Below are positions 44,608 to 55,478 of a DNA stretch of 64,000 nt, in pieces; positions within the stretch are counted from its first letter, which is position 1; each line of letters starts with the position of its first letter. Source of the stretch: Gari tellinella (Eukaryota; Mollusca; Bivalvia; Cardiida; Psammobiidae); contig OV277867.1 of NCBI GenBank assembly GCA_922989275.2, positions 6,572,001 through 6,636,000 on the forward strand. The letters are read 5' to 3'. The notes under the pieces were generated by a model. It saw only the letters and a program-made list of their open reading frames with translations. It did not search any database and was not told the DNA's origin. Position numbers and translations under genes: made by a program.

Positions 44608-44866
44608 AGGTTAGCACTACTAGAATGAGACAGACTCGAGTCACTAGAGTTCTCCTGCCTCACTGTCACAATGTTTGTTATTGTCATACTACTGAGGGCT
44701 TCCTCTGAGTTGGGGCTTGGCTGTCGCTGTATGGGCTCTGAATACCGCCTGGGCGCTCTGTTTAACTGCCCAGCACGGCCCTGTTTGGCTTGCTGTGTAG
44801 TAGGTGGTAGATCATATTGACTGTTAGGAGTGGGAGGCATGTACGGTGGTGGTGGGTCATCATTGG
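44505..44866 (-). CDS. BAR-like adaptor protein, exon 10 (main annotation of the gene)
   Basis: Acceptor GTTTTCAG|CCAATG; 362 bases to the first CACAG|GTACGT donor, residues 222-342, phase 0. The exon encodes a Ser/Pro-rich, probably disordered tail. It begins ANDDPPPPYMPP: residues 227-230 form a PPxY motif of the type bound by WW domains (for example Nedd4-like ligases). Later come RRYSEPIQ, a Ser-rich block, and the SEAGVERSESPCMRGAASQG segment that is also the repeat unit of the adjacent array. Across eleven exons (26, 116, 53, 64, 80, 57, 82, 125, 61, 362 and 99 bases) the coding total is 1125, exactly 375 codons with the stop, which strongly supports the model. Overall layout: helical bundle about residues 15-220, disordered linker 222-342, SH3-ligand tail 343-374. 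This fits a membrane-curvature or cortical scaffold that recruits WW and SH3 proteins. The family is not recognised; a BAR/F-BAR/eisosome-like fold is a guess from helix pattern. Confidence 0.85.
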
Positions 44867-46010
44867 CTGAAAACAGAAATATCTGATTGAGTAAAAGTCA
44901 TGTCTAAGGTCAACAACAAGAGCCGCATGCGGCACTAAATCGCTCACCTGGTACCCATGTTTACGGTCATGGTAATGGACCAGTAGTGATAAAATTCCAC
45001 TATATATAAGCCATCACCGGTAAATTAACCCCCACCCACTGCCAGCCGTGTTGTTTGAACTAGGAAGATTCTTTGAAGAAAACTGGCAAAGGGTCACCCA
45101 TCATTACCTTTTTTTAGAAAATATTCTTAAATCAGACCAATAGTTTCAGAGAAAAAGATTTTTGAAAAATTTCTATACAAAAATATAAGGAAAACTTGCC
45201 CAACCCACTGGCTGCCATGATTTTTAAGATATCAAATTCGCTTTAAGAAATCTGGTAGAGGGTCACCCATGGATCATTTGTGTAAAATTATTTTCAATTT
45301 GGACCATCAGTTTCACAGTAGAAGATTTTAAAGTAACAGTATCATAAGGAAAACATGCCCCACCCACTGGCGGCCATGTTTTTCAAGATATCAAAATTAT
45401 TTTAAGAAATCTGGTAGAGGGTCACCCATGGATCATTTGTGTAAAATTATTTTCAATTTGGACCAGCAGTTTCACAGAAGAAATTTTTTATAGTTTTAAC
45501 TATACAGTATATCATAAGGACAAGAGGGCCATGGCCCTAAATTCGCTCACCTGAGGACATTGAAGTTTGTACCTAAGTTGACTGGGCAAGACAACATTTT
45601 AATGTAACTATAAATGGAGTTATCTTCCAGACAAGAAAACATGACAAAAGTGAATTTTGTTGCCAAGCTTATGACCCTTATCCATGACACATCCTCTTAT
45701 CAAGCTATTTCCATTTCCAATAAATGATAATTATTTCACTAGCGTCAGCAGAACTGGAATTATTTTCCTGACAATAAAATATGACAAAGGGGAAAAACTA
45801 AATATTGCTGCCCTTGTGCATGGCATTTTCTCTCATCAGTTTCTTTCCATACATAAAATTTCATTACAATAGCATCAGTAGAACTGAAGTTGTCTTCTTG
45901 ACAAGAAAATATCACAAAGGGAAATAACTCAAAAAACAATGATGTCAGAGTTATGGCCTTTGCAAATGGCACTTCCTCTCATCAGGCTCTTTCCAAATAG
46001 GCAATTTCAT

Positions 46011-46428
46011 TTTACCCATTACCCCATAGCATGTTTCTAATTTTGAAAATAGGTGGCCACCTAAAGCAGGTTGAAAGTAAAGCAGAATGTGTCTTAACCC
46101 TTAGCCTGCCACTCACGACTATAGCTTTATATGCAAACAGCTTGGATCAGGATTAGACGCCGAGTGTCTCGGCGTCTCATCCGGATCCAAGCTGTTTGAC
46201 ACTCGGACAACATTTTCAGCAATTTTGAGCAACTTTGAAGCACTTTGAAACTTGAAGCAGAGGAGAAATATAGCAGATGACAATTTATTTGGCGGGCTAA
46301 GGGTTAATGCACACTTTGCTTTACTTTTGCATCTTACATTTTCATGACTGTTTAAAGTGGAATTATTTTCTTAAGTAGAGGAATAAATCAAAGGCCTAAA
46401 AATGCACATTTATGGGGTAATGGGTTAA
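46011..46428. mobile_element. MITE A (nested in J6) interrupted by B
   Basis: TTTACCCATTACCCCATAGC to ATGGGGTAATGGGTTAA. The core arms AGCAGAATGTGTC and GCACACTTTGCT are separated by family B. Confidence 0.88.
46094..46307. mobile_element. MITE B, copy 2, in the palindrome apex of A
   Basis: TTAACCCTTAGCCTGCC to TTGGCGGGCTAAGGGTTAA. Junctions GTGTC|TTAA and TTAA|TGCAC show the target was the TTAA at the tip of the A hairpin. Confidence 0.93.
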
Positions 46429-48086
46429 CAAACGTCAGTATATGGGGGGGGAAAGGGTTGAATCCTGGACAAGAAAAAATGAAAAGACATTCAGATAACT
46501 CTGACAAAACCAATATTAAACATATGTATAAATATGGCATAAGACATAATTACATAACTGTCAGTGGATCACTTCCAGATCCTGTTTCTCTAAGTATGAA
46601 TCAGACTGAACCATATCTAAACTTTAGCAGACAACATGTTCAGCTGATCATGACCAGTTCTGTGATACTCCCTACCAGTTCAGAGTTGCATAATATTTGA
46701 CCTCAGTGGCTAGAACTCTGGGGCTTACCCTTACCAGACTGAAATGATGTCTGCTCAAAACCTACTGTATGTGAAAAGTGTACAAAAAAACAATTTGGAA
46801 AATGTTAAGTTGGTAAATGAGTGGCAAATAGGTTGGATCCAGATTAGATGTAGCATTATGATTATGTTGCATCTGATCTGGATCCAAAATGTTTGCAAAT
46901 ATTGGCTATTTGCCCTTAGTATATTAAGAGTAACTCAGGTAAAATACAGTTCTACTTCTGCTTCATCAAAAATACTGTGAAACCTGCCTAGAGCAGCAGT
47001 TAAACTGCGCAGGGTGCATGGCGTCAAGTGTGACCCTAGGGATTTCATTTTAACAAACTATAGAGGGATCGACCAGGAGATTCTACTGTAAAAATATCAA
47101 AGCTTAGGGCCTAGTAGTTTTTAGCAAGAAGATTTTTTAAATTTTTTTGCTTTTTTGCTTTTTCAAGCAGAGTTTTTGCTTTTTCTCTTTTATTTTAACA
47201 ACTTCTGTAGAGAAGCATCCAAGGAACATCATGAGCAGTTTGAATCCGCCCTACAATCCGCGGGTTCAGAGGAGATGTCGTTTGAAGTAAAAGTGAACGG
47301 ACAGACGGACAGACGTACTACGGACGGTGAGCGGTCACAATAGCTCACCTTGAGCCTTTGGCTCAGGTGAGCTAAAAACGTGCCCCACCCACTGGCGGCC
47401 ATGTTTTTTAAGATATCAAAATTATTTTAAGAAATCTAGTAGAGAATCACCCATGGATCATTTGTGTACAATTATTTTCAATTTGGACAAGTAGTTTCAC
47501 AGAAGAAGATTTTTAAAGTTTTTACTATACAGTAACATAAGGAAAATGTGCCCCACCCACTGGCGGCCATGTTTTTTTAGATATCAAAATTATTTTAAGA
47601 CATCTGGTAGAGGGTCACCCATGAATCATTTGTGTGAATTTATTTTCAAATCTGACCAGTGGTTTCAGACAAGAAGATTTTTAAAGTTTTCACTATATAG
47701 CCATATAAGGAAAATCTGCCCAACCCACTAGCGGCCATGTTTTTTAAGATAGGAAAATTATTTTAAGAAATCTGATAGAGGGTCACCAATGGCACATTTG
47801 GGTAAAATTATTTTCAATTCGGACCAGTAGTTTTTGACAAGAAGATTTTTAAAGTTTTTTCAATTGGTTGCCATGGCAACCACAATTTCAATTGGATGAC
47901 CTATATTTGAAGAAATCTGAGAGAGTACCCTACAAGGAACAATCCTATGAAGTTTTGATGAAATTGGCCCAGTGGTTTCCAAGAAGAAGATCTTTGAACA
48001 AAAAGTTTGACGACGGACGACGAACACAGGGCGATCACAATAGCTCACCTTGGCACTTCGTGCCAGGTGAGCTAAAAATATTGGGT

Positions 48087-48344
48087 ACTGTAAAACAGGT
48101 ATACTTCGCGACATGAATATTTCCTGTAATGCGATTTTGTATTAATTCGTGACATCATGCAATGTTTCTAGCAGGTGGTATCTTAAAGCAGGCTGAAAGT
48201 TAAGCAGAATGTGCCTTAAGGCACATTCTGCTTTACTTTTAACTTGCTTTAAGAAGTCACTTATGTTCAAAAGTAGAGGCGCAAGGCAACACATTCGCGA
48301 TTTAAGGCATAAATTATATTCTCGCGAATAAAAAAAGTTTTACA
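48087..48344. mobile_element. MITE N (CTGTAAAAC) with core 1
   Basis: GTACTGTAAAACAGG..TTCGCGACATGAATA at the left, TTCTCGCGAATAAAAAAAG..TTTTACAG at the right. The middle has a full core 1 (AAGCAGGCTGAAAGTTAAGC..), tip GTGCCTTAAGGCAC. Confidence 0.75.
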
Positions 48345-48587
48345 GCACATGTTCTGTGAGAGCTTCTGCTGTACTTAAATAACTGGGTGCCCTTTGACCT
48401 TTCAACACTTTGCCAGCCATTATATTGGGCTTTTTTTAAGTGTAGACTCCAACTAGACAGCACATCTTAAAGGATCTGTCTTACATGCGTCTGCACTGTT
48501 TTCTAGGGAAAGTCCTTCAATAATTAGCCAATGCAATCGTTTAGATGATAAGTGATCATTGTGGGCAGAATTTTCTATTTAAGAAAT

Positions 48588-48753
48588 AATAAATTCATAC
48601 CAGTGTTTTATCGTGCAATCGAACACTGGTAGGAGTTGAGATGCATAGTAATTTAATCACGAGGCCTTTAGGCAGAGTGGTTGAATTACAAGTATCTCTA
48701 CGACTACCCTTATTCGATTGCAAGATAAAACACTGGTATCCATTTATTATTTC
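48588..48753. repeat. Inverted repeat TACCAGTGTTTTATC
   Basis: ATAATAAATTCATACCAGTG.. and its inverse, arms about 38 bases. The interior has a second dyad around AGAGATACTTG/GAGATGCATAG-like sequence. Confidence 0.75.
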
Positions 48754-48957
48754 AATTCTAACACATAATTTAACCTTAATTTGAACCAAAGCAACTGCGC
48801 TACATTTCTTGGCTTACGCATTTTGAAGCCATATGATGTCACGTTAAAACGTTACAGCCGCGAGCGCGTTAGTGTTTTATTGAACATTCAAACACAGATA
48901 CGTCCATTCTTTGTTTATATAGGGGCCAGCACGAAGTGTGTTAGAATATATAATATT

Positions 48958-49111
48958 CAGGGCTCCATATAAGAGGGAGTAAACTATTCAAATCCAACAG
49001 TTTCTCACTCATATTAGAACCAAATCCTAAGATGTTACTACCATAGGGTTTAGTGCAGAAATAAAGATCTTTGTTTTTTAAATACCCCCCTCCCCCTTAT
49101 CTGGATCCCTG
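48958..49111. mobile_element. MITE K
   Basis: CAGGGCTCCATATAAGAGGG to TTATCTGGATCCCTG, flanked by AATATT on each side. Part of the central palindrome is deleted. Confidence 0.85.
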
Positions 49112-49257
49112 AATATTCAGTAGGAGAAGGGTTAATGAGACTACAATAAGGCTAATATCTTACGGTTACCACTGGCATAGTGGGATTCTGTATAACCTTG
49201 TACCCGCTCTCTGGCATGTTGAACAATTGCCCTCACTCTCTCAGATCCTGTAGATTG

Positions 49258-49385
49258 TAGAATATTTAAGGAATAATTCGAATATTTATTGTATTCATGG
49301 AGGTATGAAAAAACCCCTGGCCAGGTTGTTTTTTTCATACCTCCATGAATACAATAAATATTCCGAATTATTCCTTATAATTTAA
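49258..49385. repeat. Long palindrome, arms about 55 bases
   Basis: AAGGAATAATTCGAATATTT...TGGAGGTATGAAAAAA and the inverse, nearly perfect. The loop is about CCCCTGGCCAGGTTG. Confidence 0.9.
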
Positions 49386-49705
49386 TATCACTACTGAATT
49401 TAAGAAAGTAGTTAAATAGAGAATCTGACTCGAATGTTTATTTTTAACACTTTTAAAACGTAGGTTGTAGTCCCTCCGCCATATATATTTTCCACCAAAA
49501 CACGACATTGTTTTGTAGTAACGGTGACGTCAATGACGTCATTTGGCGTCCTGCTTCATGCAGCGCTTGTGGAGAGCAGTTGGACTAAGAGAAAGTAGTC
49601 CTGACAAGGCGTGACCTGAATTTGGTTTTTTTTCATCGAGTTATGAAACAAAAATTACAGCTAATCACAGCTAACCAAATGTAATGAAAACAAACAATAT
49701 TAAAC
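49386..49705. other. Intron 9, unassigned
   Basis: A short run GTGACGTCAATGACGTCATT (49527) has two near-CRE sites. No repeat family identified. Confidence 0.45.
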
Positions 49706-51293
49706 TAGAACGGCTATCACTAAAGGTGATAAATACCCCCACTATACAGCACTCTGTCACACACTGCAAACGTTTTCAATAAGGTTTTACAGTAAGGTCA
49801 AAGGTGTAAGTCAAAGTCAAACTGACTAAAAATGGTATATGACACTCTGCAACTCCTGAGTAACATTTATAGCAAGTATCAAGTAAATCAGGTTGAAAGT
49901 GAAGGAGGAGTTCCCCGTACAAGATTTTGCCTGCCAATTTTAAGGCCAAAGGTCAAGGTCACAGAGATTTGAAATGTGAGTCTTGCACATCTACTACTCC
50001 TGAATCGGATTGAAAGTGAAGGAGGAGTTCAAATTACAAGTATTTACCTGCAAATTTCAAGATCAATTTCAAGGCCAAAGGTCAAGGTCAAGGTCATAGA
50101 GACCTAAATTTTGTGTCTTGCACATCTACTATACCTGAGTAACATGTTTGCCAAGTATCAAATGAATCGGGTTGAAAGTGAAGGAGGAGTTGAAAGTACA
50201 AGATTATGCCTGCCAATTTCAAGACCAATTTCAAGGCCAAAGGTCAAGTTCAAGGTCACAGAGATTTGAAATGTGAGTCTTGCACATCTACTGCTCCTGA
50301 GTAACATTTATGCCAAGTATCAAGTGAATCGGATTGGAAGTGAAGGAGGAGTTCAAAGTACAAGATTTTACTTGCAAATTTCAAGACCAATTTCAAGGCC
50401 AAAGGTCAAGGTCAAGGTCATAGAGGCCTAAAATTTGTGATTTGCACATCTACTATACCTGAGTAACATTTTTGCTCAGTATCAAATGAATCGGGTTGAA
50501 ACTGAAGGAGGAGTTGAAAGTACAAGATTTTGCCTGCCAATTTCAAGGCCAAAGGTCAAGTTCAAGGTCAAAGAGGTCAAAGAGACCTGAAATTTGTGTC
50601 TTGCACATCTACTACTCCTGAGTAACATTTATGCCAAGTATCAAGTGAATCGGATTGAAAGTGAAGGAGGAGTTCAAAGATCAAGATTTTACCTGCCAAT
50701 TTAAAGACAAATTTCAAGGCCAAAGGTCAAGGTCAAGGTCATAGAGACCTAAAATTTGTGTCTTGCACATCTACTATACCTGAGTAACATGTTTGCCAAG
50801 TATCAAATGAATCGGGTTGAAACTGAAGGAGAAGTTGAAAGTACAAGATTTTGCCTGCCAATTTTAAGACCAATTTCAAGGCCAAAGGTCAAGTTCAAGG
50901 TCAAAGAGGTCAAAGAGACCTGAAATTGTGTCTTGCACATCTACTACTCCTAAGTAACATTTATGCCAAGTATCAAATGAATCGGATTGAAAGTGAAGGA
51001 GGAGTTCAAATTACAAGATTTTACCTGTCAATTTCAAGACCAATTTCAAGGCCAAAGGTCAAGGTCAAGGTCATAGAGACCTAAAATGTGTGTCTTGCAC
51101 ATCTACTATACCTGAGTAACATTTATGCCAAGTATCAAATGAATCAGGTTAAAACTGAAGGAAGAGTTGAAAGTACAAGATTTTGCAGACAGACTGACGA
51201 CCGCCGGACCGACCGACCGACTGACGGCCAACCAACCGACCGACAGGCTGATTCCAGTATACCCCCCTCAAACTCTGTTTGTGGGGGTATAAT
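49706..51293. repeat. Element P: tandem repeat rich in TCAAGGTCA
   Basis: Begins AGAACGGCTATCACTAAAGG and ATAAATACCCCC; ends with an ACCGACCGACCGAC run and the hairpin ATACCCCCCTCAAAC..GTTTGTGGGGGTAT. In between, about 165- to 185-base units repeat (AGTATCAAATGAATCGGG, GAAGGAGGAGTTGAAAGTAC, TTTCAAGGCCAAAGGTCAAG). TCAAGGTCA occurs in most units. Confidence 0.88.
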
Positions 51294-51711
51294 TATACAT
51301 ATATATCCTTAATCATAGTCAGTGTTATCTTCATTCTAAGTTTTACTCTAAACTCTATGAGGAAGAATGTATCCGTTTGGCGAAACAGTAGAGAACTCAA
51401 CGTAAAGCTAGAGAAGCTTAAGTGGCTGTTTCATCAGGCCTGTCATGTCAAGAGAGCGTTCAGTGCAAGAATTGGATTGGTCTGCCACATTCGAACCCAC
51501 AACATCACTCAACACAGAAATTCACAGAGATGAAGTTATGGTCTTCTTCGAAAACGAAGGACGGACTATTATTATTATTAAGTTTTACTACCACAGACTG
51601 GTCAGAGTCTGCGGTATTTTATACACAGGACAACTTTAACACAAGTTGGAGCTTAATCTTTAAGTATATATTATACTATAAGTCTATATTAACATTTTTC
51701 AAAAAAAAAAG
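51294..51711. other. Intron 9, unassigned
   Basis: One dyad (CCACAGACTGGTCAGAGTCTG at 51592). Overlapping open stretches at 51279-51802 show no conserved domain. Confidence 0.4.
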
Positions 51712-51770
51712 GTCTCGATCCAGATCAGACAGCTCCAGAGGGAGCTATCTGATCGCGGTCTGTACTGTTA
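51712..51770. repeat. D-type core hairpin
   Basis: TCCAGATCAGACAGCTCC..GGGAGCTATCTGATC, shell not recognised. Confidence 0.65.
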
Positions 51771-51856
51771 TTAGTTTTTTATGGGTCTGCATTGTTTCTT
51801 GAAAGTTTTTTTTCTTATTTGTAGTATAGGTGTTCTAAGTAGTTAGAGTGATGTTC

Positions 51857-52350
51857 TTTAAACACATTACTCCATAAATACACCTTTGATTTATTCCTTC
51901 ACTTTAACCCATTACCCCATAGCCTGTTTATAGTTTTGAAAATAGGTGACTACTTAAAGCAGGTTGAAAGTAAAGCAGAATGCGCCATATGGTGCATTCT
52001 GCTTTACTTTTAGCCTGCTTTAAGCTTTTACCAGCTAGAATATGGAAAGTATTAAGTATGACACTTATTCATTACGGTTTATATTGAAACAATTTTCTTC
52101 AGCGGATGAATAAAATGCATGTGCTAAAAGTCGCTTCTATAAGGGAAAGGGTTAAGAAATAGCTTCACTAAATACAGTCACGAATATCTACCATAAGAAA
52201 TATTTTCTATATATTCTAGCAGATTTTAGCTTAAAGCAGGCTGAAAGTAAATCAGAATGCACTTTAATGTGCATTCTGCTTTACTTTCAACCTGCTTTAA
52301 GCAGTCATATGTCTTCAAAACTAGAAACAGACTATGGGGTAATAGATTAA
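51857..52350. mobile_element. MITE A interrupted by another MITE A
   Basis: Outer copy TTTAAACACATTACTCCATA to ATGGGGTAATAGATTAA; core tip GCACTTTAATGTGC. Confidence 0.85.
51904..52155. mobile_element. MITE A nested in A
   Basis: TTAACCCATTACCCCATAGCC to AGGGAAAGGGTTAA, in opposite orientation to its host copy. Confidence 0.9.
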
Positions 52351-52462
52351 TATTCAGATGGAGAAGGTCTATTTAACTATAAAGTTATGAAGGCTACCCT
52401 GGACACAACATGTTTTTAGAGATCACCATGGTGGGTTTCTTTTATATTGAATCATCAATTTA

Positions 52463-52574
52463 TTAACCCCCTTCACCCTTCAAACAGTTTGGATCTTTGT
52501 CAGATGCCAAGTTACTCAGCTTCTGATCAGGGTCCAAACTGTTTGCAAAAATTATGTTATTGCAAAGTGGTTAA
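52463..52574. mobile_element. Minimal TTAA element with core 2
   Basis: TTAACCCCCTTCACCC to TTGCAAAGTGGTTAA, only 112 bases: almost nothing but the palindrome between the termini. Confidence 0.7.
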
Positions 52575-52656
52575 TGACCATACTGGTTTTTGGTGTAAAC
52601 TAAATTAATTTGGTCATCCATGTATTAATAAGTTAAATATATAAGATATCAGTTAG

Positions 52657-52890
52657 CTGATTAACCTTTTTACGCCTCTGATTTATTCCTCAATTGAACG
52701 GATTAGGTCCAGTTTATACAGTCATGAATCTGTATCATAAGAAATACTTTCTATATTCTACCAGAGGGTAGCTAAAAGCTGGCTGAAATTAAACAGAATG
52801 TGCCTTAAGGCGCATTTACTTTACATTCAACCTGCTTTAAGTGGTCTCCTTTCTTCAAAACTAGAAACAGTATATGGGGTAATGGGTTGA
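52657..52890. mobile_element. MITE A, left end altered
   Basis: TTAACCTTTTTACGCCTC to TATGGGGTAATGGGTTGA; core decayed. Confidence 0.75.
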
Positions 52891-52950
52891 GTAATTTAGA
52901 TGTTTGGCCGACATTTTGTCAGTTTCATCAATGTTGTATACAGTACATAC

Positions 52951-53011
52951 CTGTATATCTGATTCTCTCTAACTCTCGACCATGAACATCTGGCAGCTGT
53001 TCTGCCACATC
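52951..53011 (-). CDS. BAR-like adaptor gene, exon 9
   Basis: Acceptor TTTTACAG|GATGTG, donor ATACAG|GTATGT; 61 bases, residues 202-222. It encodes DVAEQLPDVHGRELERIRYT plus one base, closing the helical part before the proline-rich tail. Confidence 0.8.
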
Positions 53012-53044
53012 CTGTAAAATAACACATAGTCATGTTCCATGTGC

Positions 53045-53287
53045 TTAACCCTAGTCCCATATATAGGCGTCCTTTTCAAACAGTGTACATGTGAATAGTA
53101 CACTTGTCCTGTAAAAACAATAAGGACCCAGATCAGAGGGCTCCGAAAGGAGCCCTCTGATCAGGGTCATCACTGTTTGTCATAATGCCAAACATTGACA
53201 AAAAACAACCCTTAAGCGTCTGAAATAGTCTAAACTAAAATGGAAACTGGAATTGTCCATTTAAAGTTTCAGGGAGGAAAGAATTAA
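53045..53287. mobile_element. MITE D
   Basis: TTAACCCTAGTCCCATATA to AGGGAGGAAAGAATTAA; core tip GGCTCCGAAAGGAGCC. Confidence 0.9.
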
Positions 53288-53292
53288 TGATA

Positions 53293-53419
53293 TTAATCCC
53301 TTCACTGCCATGATGTCATCTGCTTTAAACAAATGTTGTATTCTTTTAAGTGGCATCTGATCAGGATCCAAACTGCTTGAAAATAACCATTGTACTTGGG
53401 GAAAGGCAGTAGAGAGTTT
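53293..53419. mobile_element. MITE C, one arm lost
   Basis: TTAATCCCTTCACTGCCATG; single arm GCATCTGATCAGGATCC..; right flank GTACTTGGGGAAAGGCAG. Confidence 0.65.
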
Positions 53420-53448
53420 GAGAAAAAGAGAAAGTAGCAAATAAATGC

Positions 53449-53701
53449 TTAACCCTTTACCTGATAGCCTATTTCTAGAATTGAAAATAGGTTACTACTT
53501 AAAGCAGGTTGAAAGTAAAGCAGAATGCGCTTAAGGCGCATTCTGCTTTACTTTCAGCCTGCTTTAAGCTATCCTGTGCTAGAATATATTGAAAATTTTC
53601 CCTATAATATATATTCATGACTGATTAAATTGGAACTATTTTCTTCAGCGGAGGAATAAATCAGATTCGCTAAAAGTCGCTTCTATAAGGGAAAGGGTTA
53701 A
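53449..53701. mobile_element. MITE A
   Basis: TTAACCCTTTACCTGATAGCC to AGGGAAAGGGTTAA. Confidence 0.9.
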
Positions 53702-53935
53702 AGAGACTGCAAACCCGATGGTGTATTTACAAACATATATGAAAATACTCAAACAAAAGAAAATTTAGGGAATTGTTATGCACATGACATTAAATATATA
53801 TATGATTGGTTCAAAACCTCCTCTTAACAATCACTGAATCTGAGCGTTTTAGATTTTTCCTCTTGCCTTTTCTACTCCATTTATAGACAGAGTAGATCCT
53901 TCTTTAAACTTTGCTCCAAACTGCTAGCGGTACAT

Positions 53936-54182
53936 TATACGCCCACTGGCAGCCTTTTATAGCATATCTGAGTACAACAAAGGCAGATAACTCTATAACG
54001 TCAAATCAGTGAACCGCAAACTCAACTCAGCTTCAGATCTTGATGCATATAACATTTGGGTGAAGTTTCATTTAATATATAGTTTTCTGGAAAAACTCTG
54101 GACAAACAAAATGTTGATGGACGAACGGATGGACGGACAGGGCCATGCCAATATACGACCACCTTAAGAGGTGGGTGTATAA
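53936..54182. mobile_element. Short element ending in TACGCCCAC / GTGGGTGTA
   Basis: Left ATTATACGCCCACTGGCAG, right a GACGGAC run and ATACGACCACCTTAAGAGG then TGGGTGTATAA. Similar 3' plan to element P. Confidence 0.6.
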
Positions 54183-54578
54183 AAACAAGAACAGTTTCAC
54201 AGAAGTGAAAAATGCCTTTGAGGTGTTTTGTCACTAAAATGTATTCATTTGGCGGTAAAATAAAATCATACAGCAGGTATGGTACTCCTTGCTGTTGTTG
54301 TGATGAAAATGTATAAAGAAAATATTTTGCTAGATTTTAAATAAGAGTTATGGCCAATGCTGAATGAACTCAATCTGACCTTAAAATGACCTTGACCTTT
54401 GTCTGACATGACCCAACTTGTACCGAGATCAAGAGCTTCTACAGTTGAGCCAAATATGAAGTCTGTATCACATATAGCTTCAAAGTATTGGCCAATGTTA
54501 AATTCACCCTATTTTACCTCTAAATGACCTTGACCTTTGACGGACATAACCAAAGCTGTACTGAGCTCAAGAGCTTCT
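54183..54578. repeat. Two tandem modules with ATGACCTTGACCTTTG
   Basis: ATGACCTTGACCTTTG..GACATGACC..ACTTGTACCGAGATCAAGAG at about 54388 and again at about 54526. The inverse AAGGTCAAGGTCAT links it to element P. Confidence 0.6.
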
Positions 54579-54800
54579 TAACCTATTCCCCCATAAATAA
54601 GTCCTATTACGCCTTTCATTCATTATTCCACTGAAGAAAATAGTCCAAATTTATACAGTCATAAAATGTATCAAAAGAAATAATTTCAAATTCACAGCAG
54701 GTGATGACTTAAAGTAGGCTGAAAGTAAAGCAGAATGCACCTCAAGGCGCATTCTGCTTTACATTCAACCTGCTTTAAGCGGTCACTTAGTCTCTATATA
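54579..54800. mobile_element. MITE A, right end lost
   Basis: TTAACCTATTCCCCCATAAA; core GAATGCACCTCAAGGCGCATTC. Confidence 0.75.
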
Positions 54801-54936
54801 TATGAAAACGCGAAGTAATGAAAACCAACAATATTAAGTTATTTAGAAAGGCACGTAGATCAAGAGGTTAGAGCAAAGGTCTACCAATTTTGGGTGCCTT
54901 CAACACATGGCTGTCTCTTTAATGTAGCTGCTGCTA

Positions 54937-55186
54937 TTAACTCTTTCAACCCTAGTCCCGCATATAGGCGTGCTTTTCAAACAGTGTACATGTGAATAGT
55001 ACACGTGTCCTATGCAAACAGTGAAGACCCTGATCAGAGGGCTCCGAAAGGAGCCCTCTGATCAGGTTCTTCACTGTTTGTCACAATGCCAAACATTGAC
55101 AAAAACAACCCTTAAAAGTCAGAAATGGATTAGATTAAAATGGAAACTGGAATTGTCCATTTCAAGTTTCAGGGAGCAAAGAGTTA
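54937..55186. mobile_element. MITE D
   Basis: TTAACTCTTTCAACCCTAG to AGGGAGCAAAGAGTTAA; core tip GGCTCCGAAAGGAGCC. Confidence 0.92.
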
Positions 55187-55478
55187 ACCAAAGGCAAGTA
55201 GATGTCTAATGCAGAGCAGAGAATGAGGAAAGCTCATGGATGAGTTTTTGAAGCAAGTTTAGTTCGAAGATGATCTAGAAGTAGAAATGCGCTAAATATT
55301 TGCAACTGAAATAGAGAGAATCTTGCTTCACTTGAGCCTGCTTTAGGCAACCATCTGTATTCAATACTCAAAACAAGCCATGGGGAAAACCTCCCTAAGG
55401 AGCATTCTGCTTTACTTTCAGTCTGCTTTAAGAATTAGTCTGTCTTCAATACTGAAAGCAAGCTGTTGATGAAAGGGT

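Larger units (their letters stand above)
45520..47378. mobile_element. Element J6 (nested in J5)
   Basis: ACAAGAGGGCCATGGCCC to TTTGGCTCAGGTGAGCTAAAAA. Its right half, including a core 2 hairpin at about 46822-46896, matches the right part of J1 and J2. A family A copy sits in its middle. Confidence 0.88.
44914..48078. mobile_element. Element J5 in intron 9, split by J6
   Basis: ACAAGAGCCGCATGCGGC with AATCGCTCACCTG; ends AGCTCACCTTGGCACTTCGTGCCAGGTGAGC and TAAAAA. Built of about 170-base modules (CCCACTGGCGGCCATGTTT, GGTAGAGGGTCACCCATGG, TTTGGACCAGTAGTTTCACA). J6 interrupts it at CATAAGGA/AAAACGTGCC. Confidence 0.88.

Noticed and set aside
51279..51802. Three overlapping plus-strand frames of 64-126 residues
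   Set aside because: They start at the end of element P and run into a D-type core; different frames overlap and none shows conservation or splice signals.
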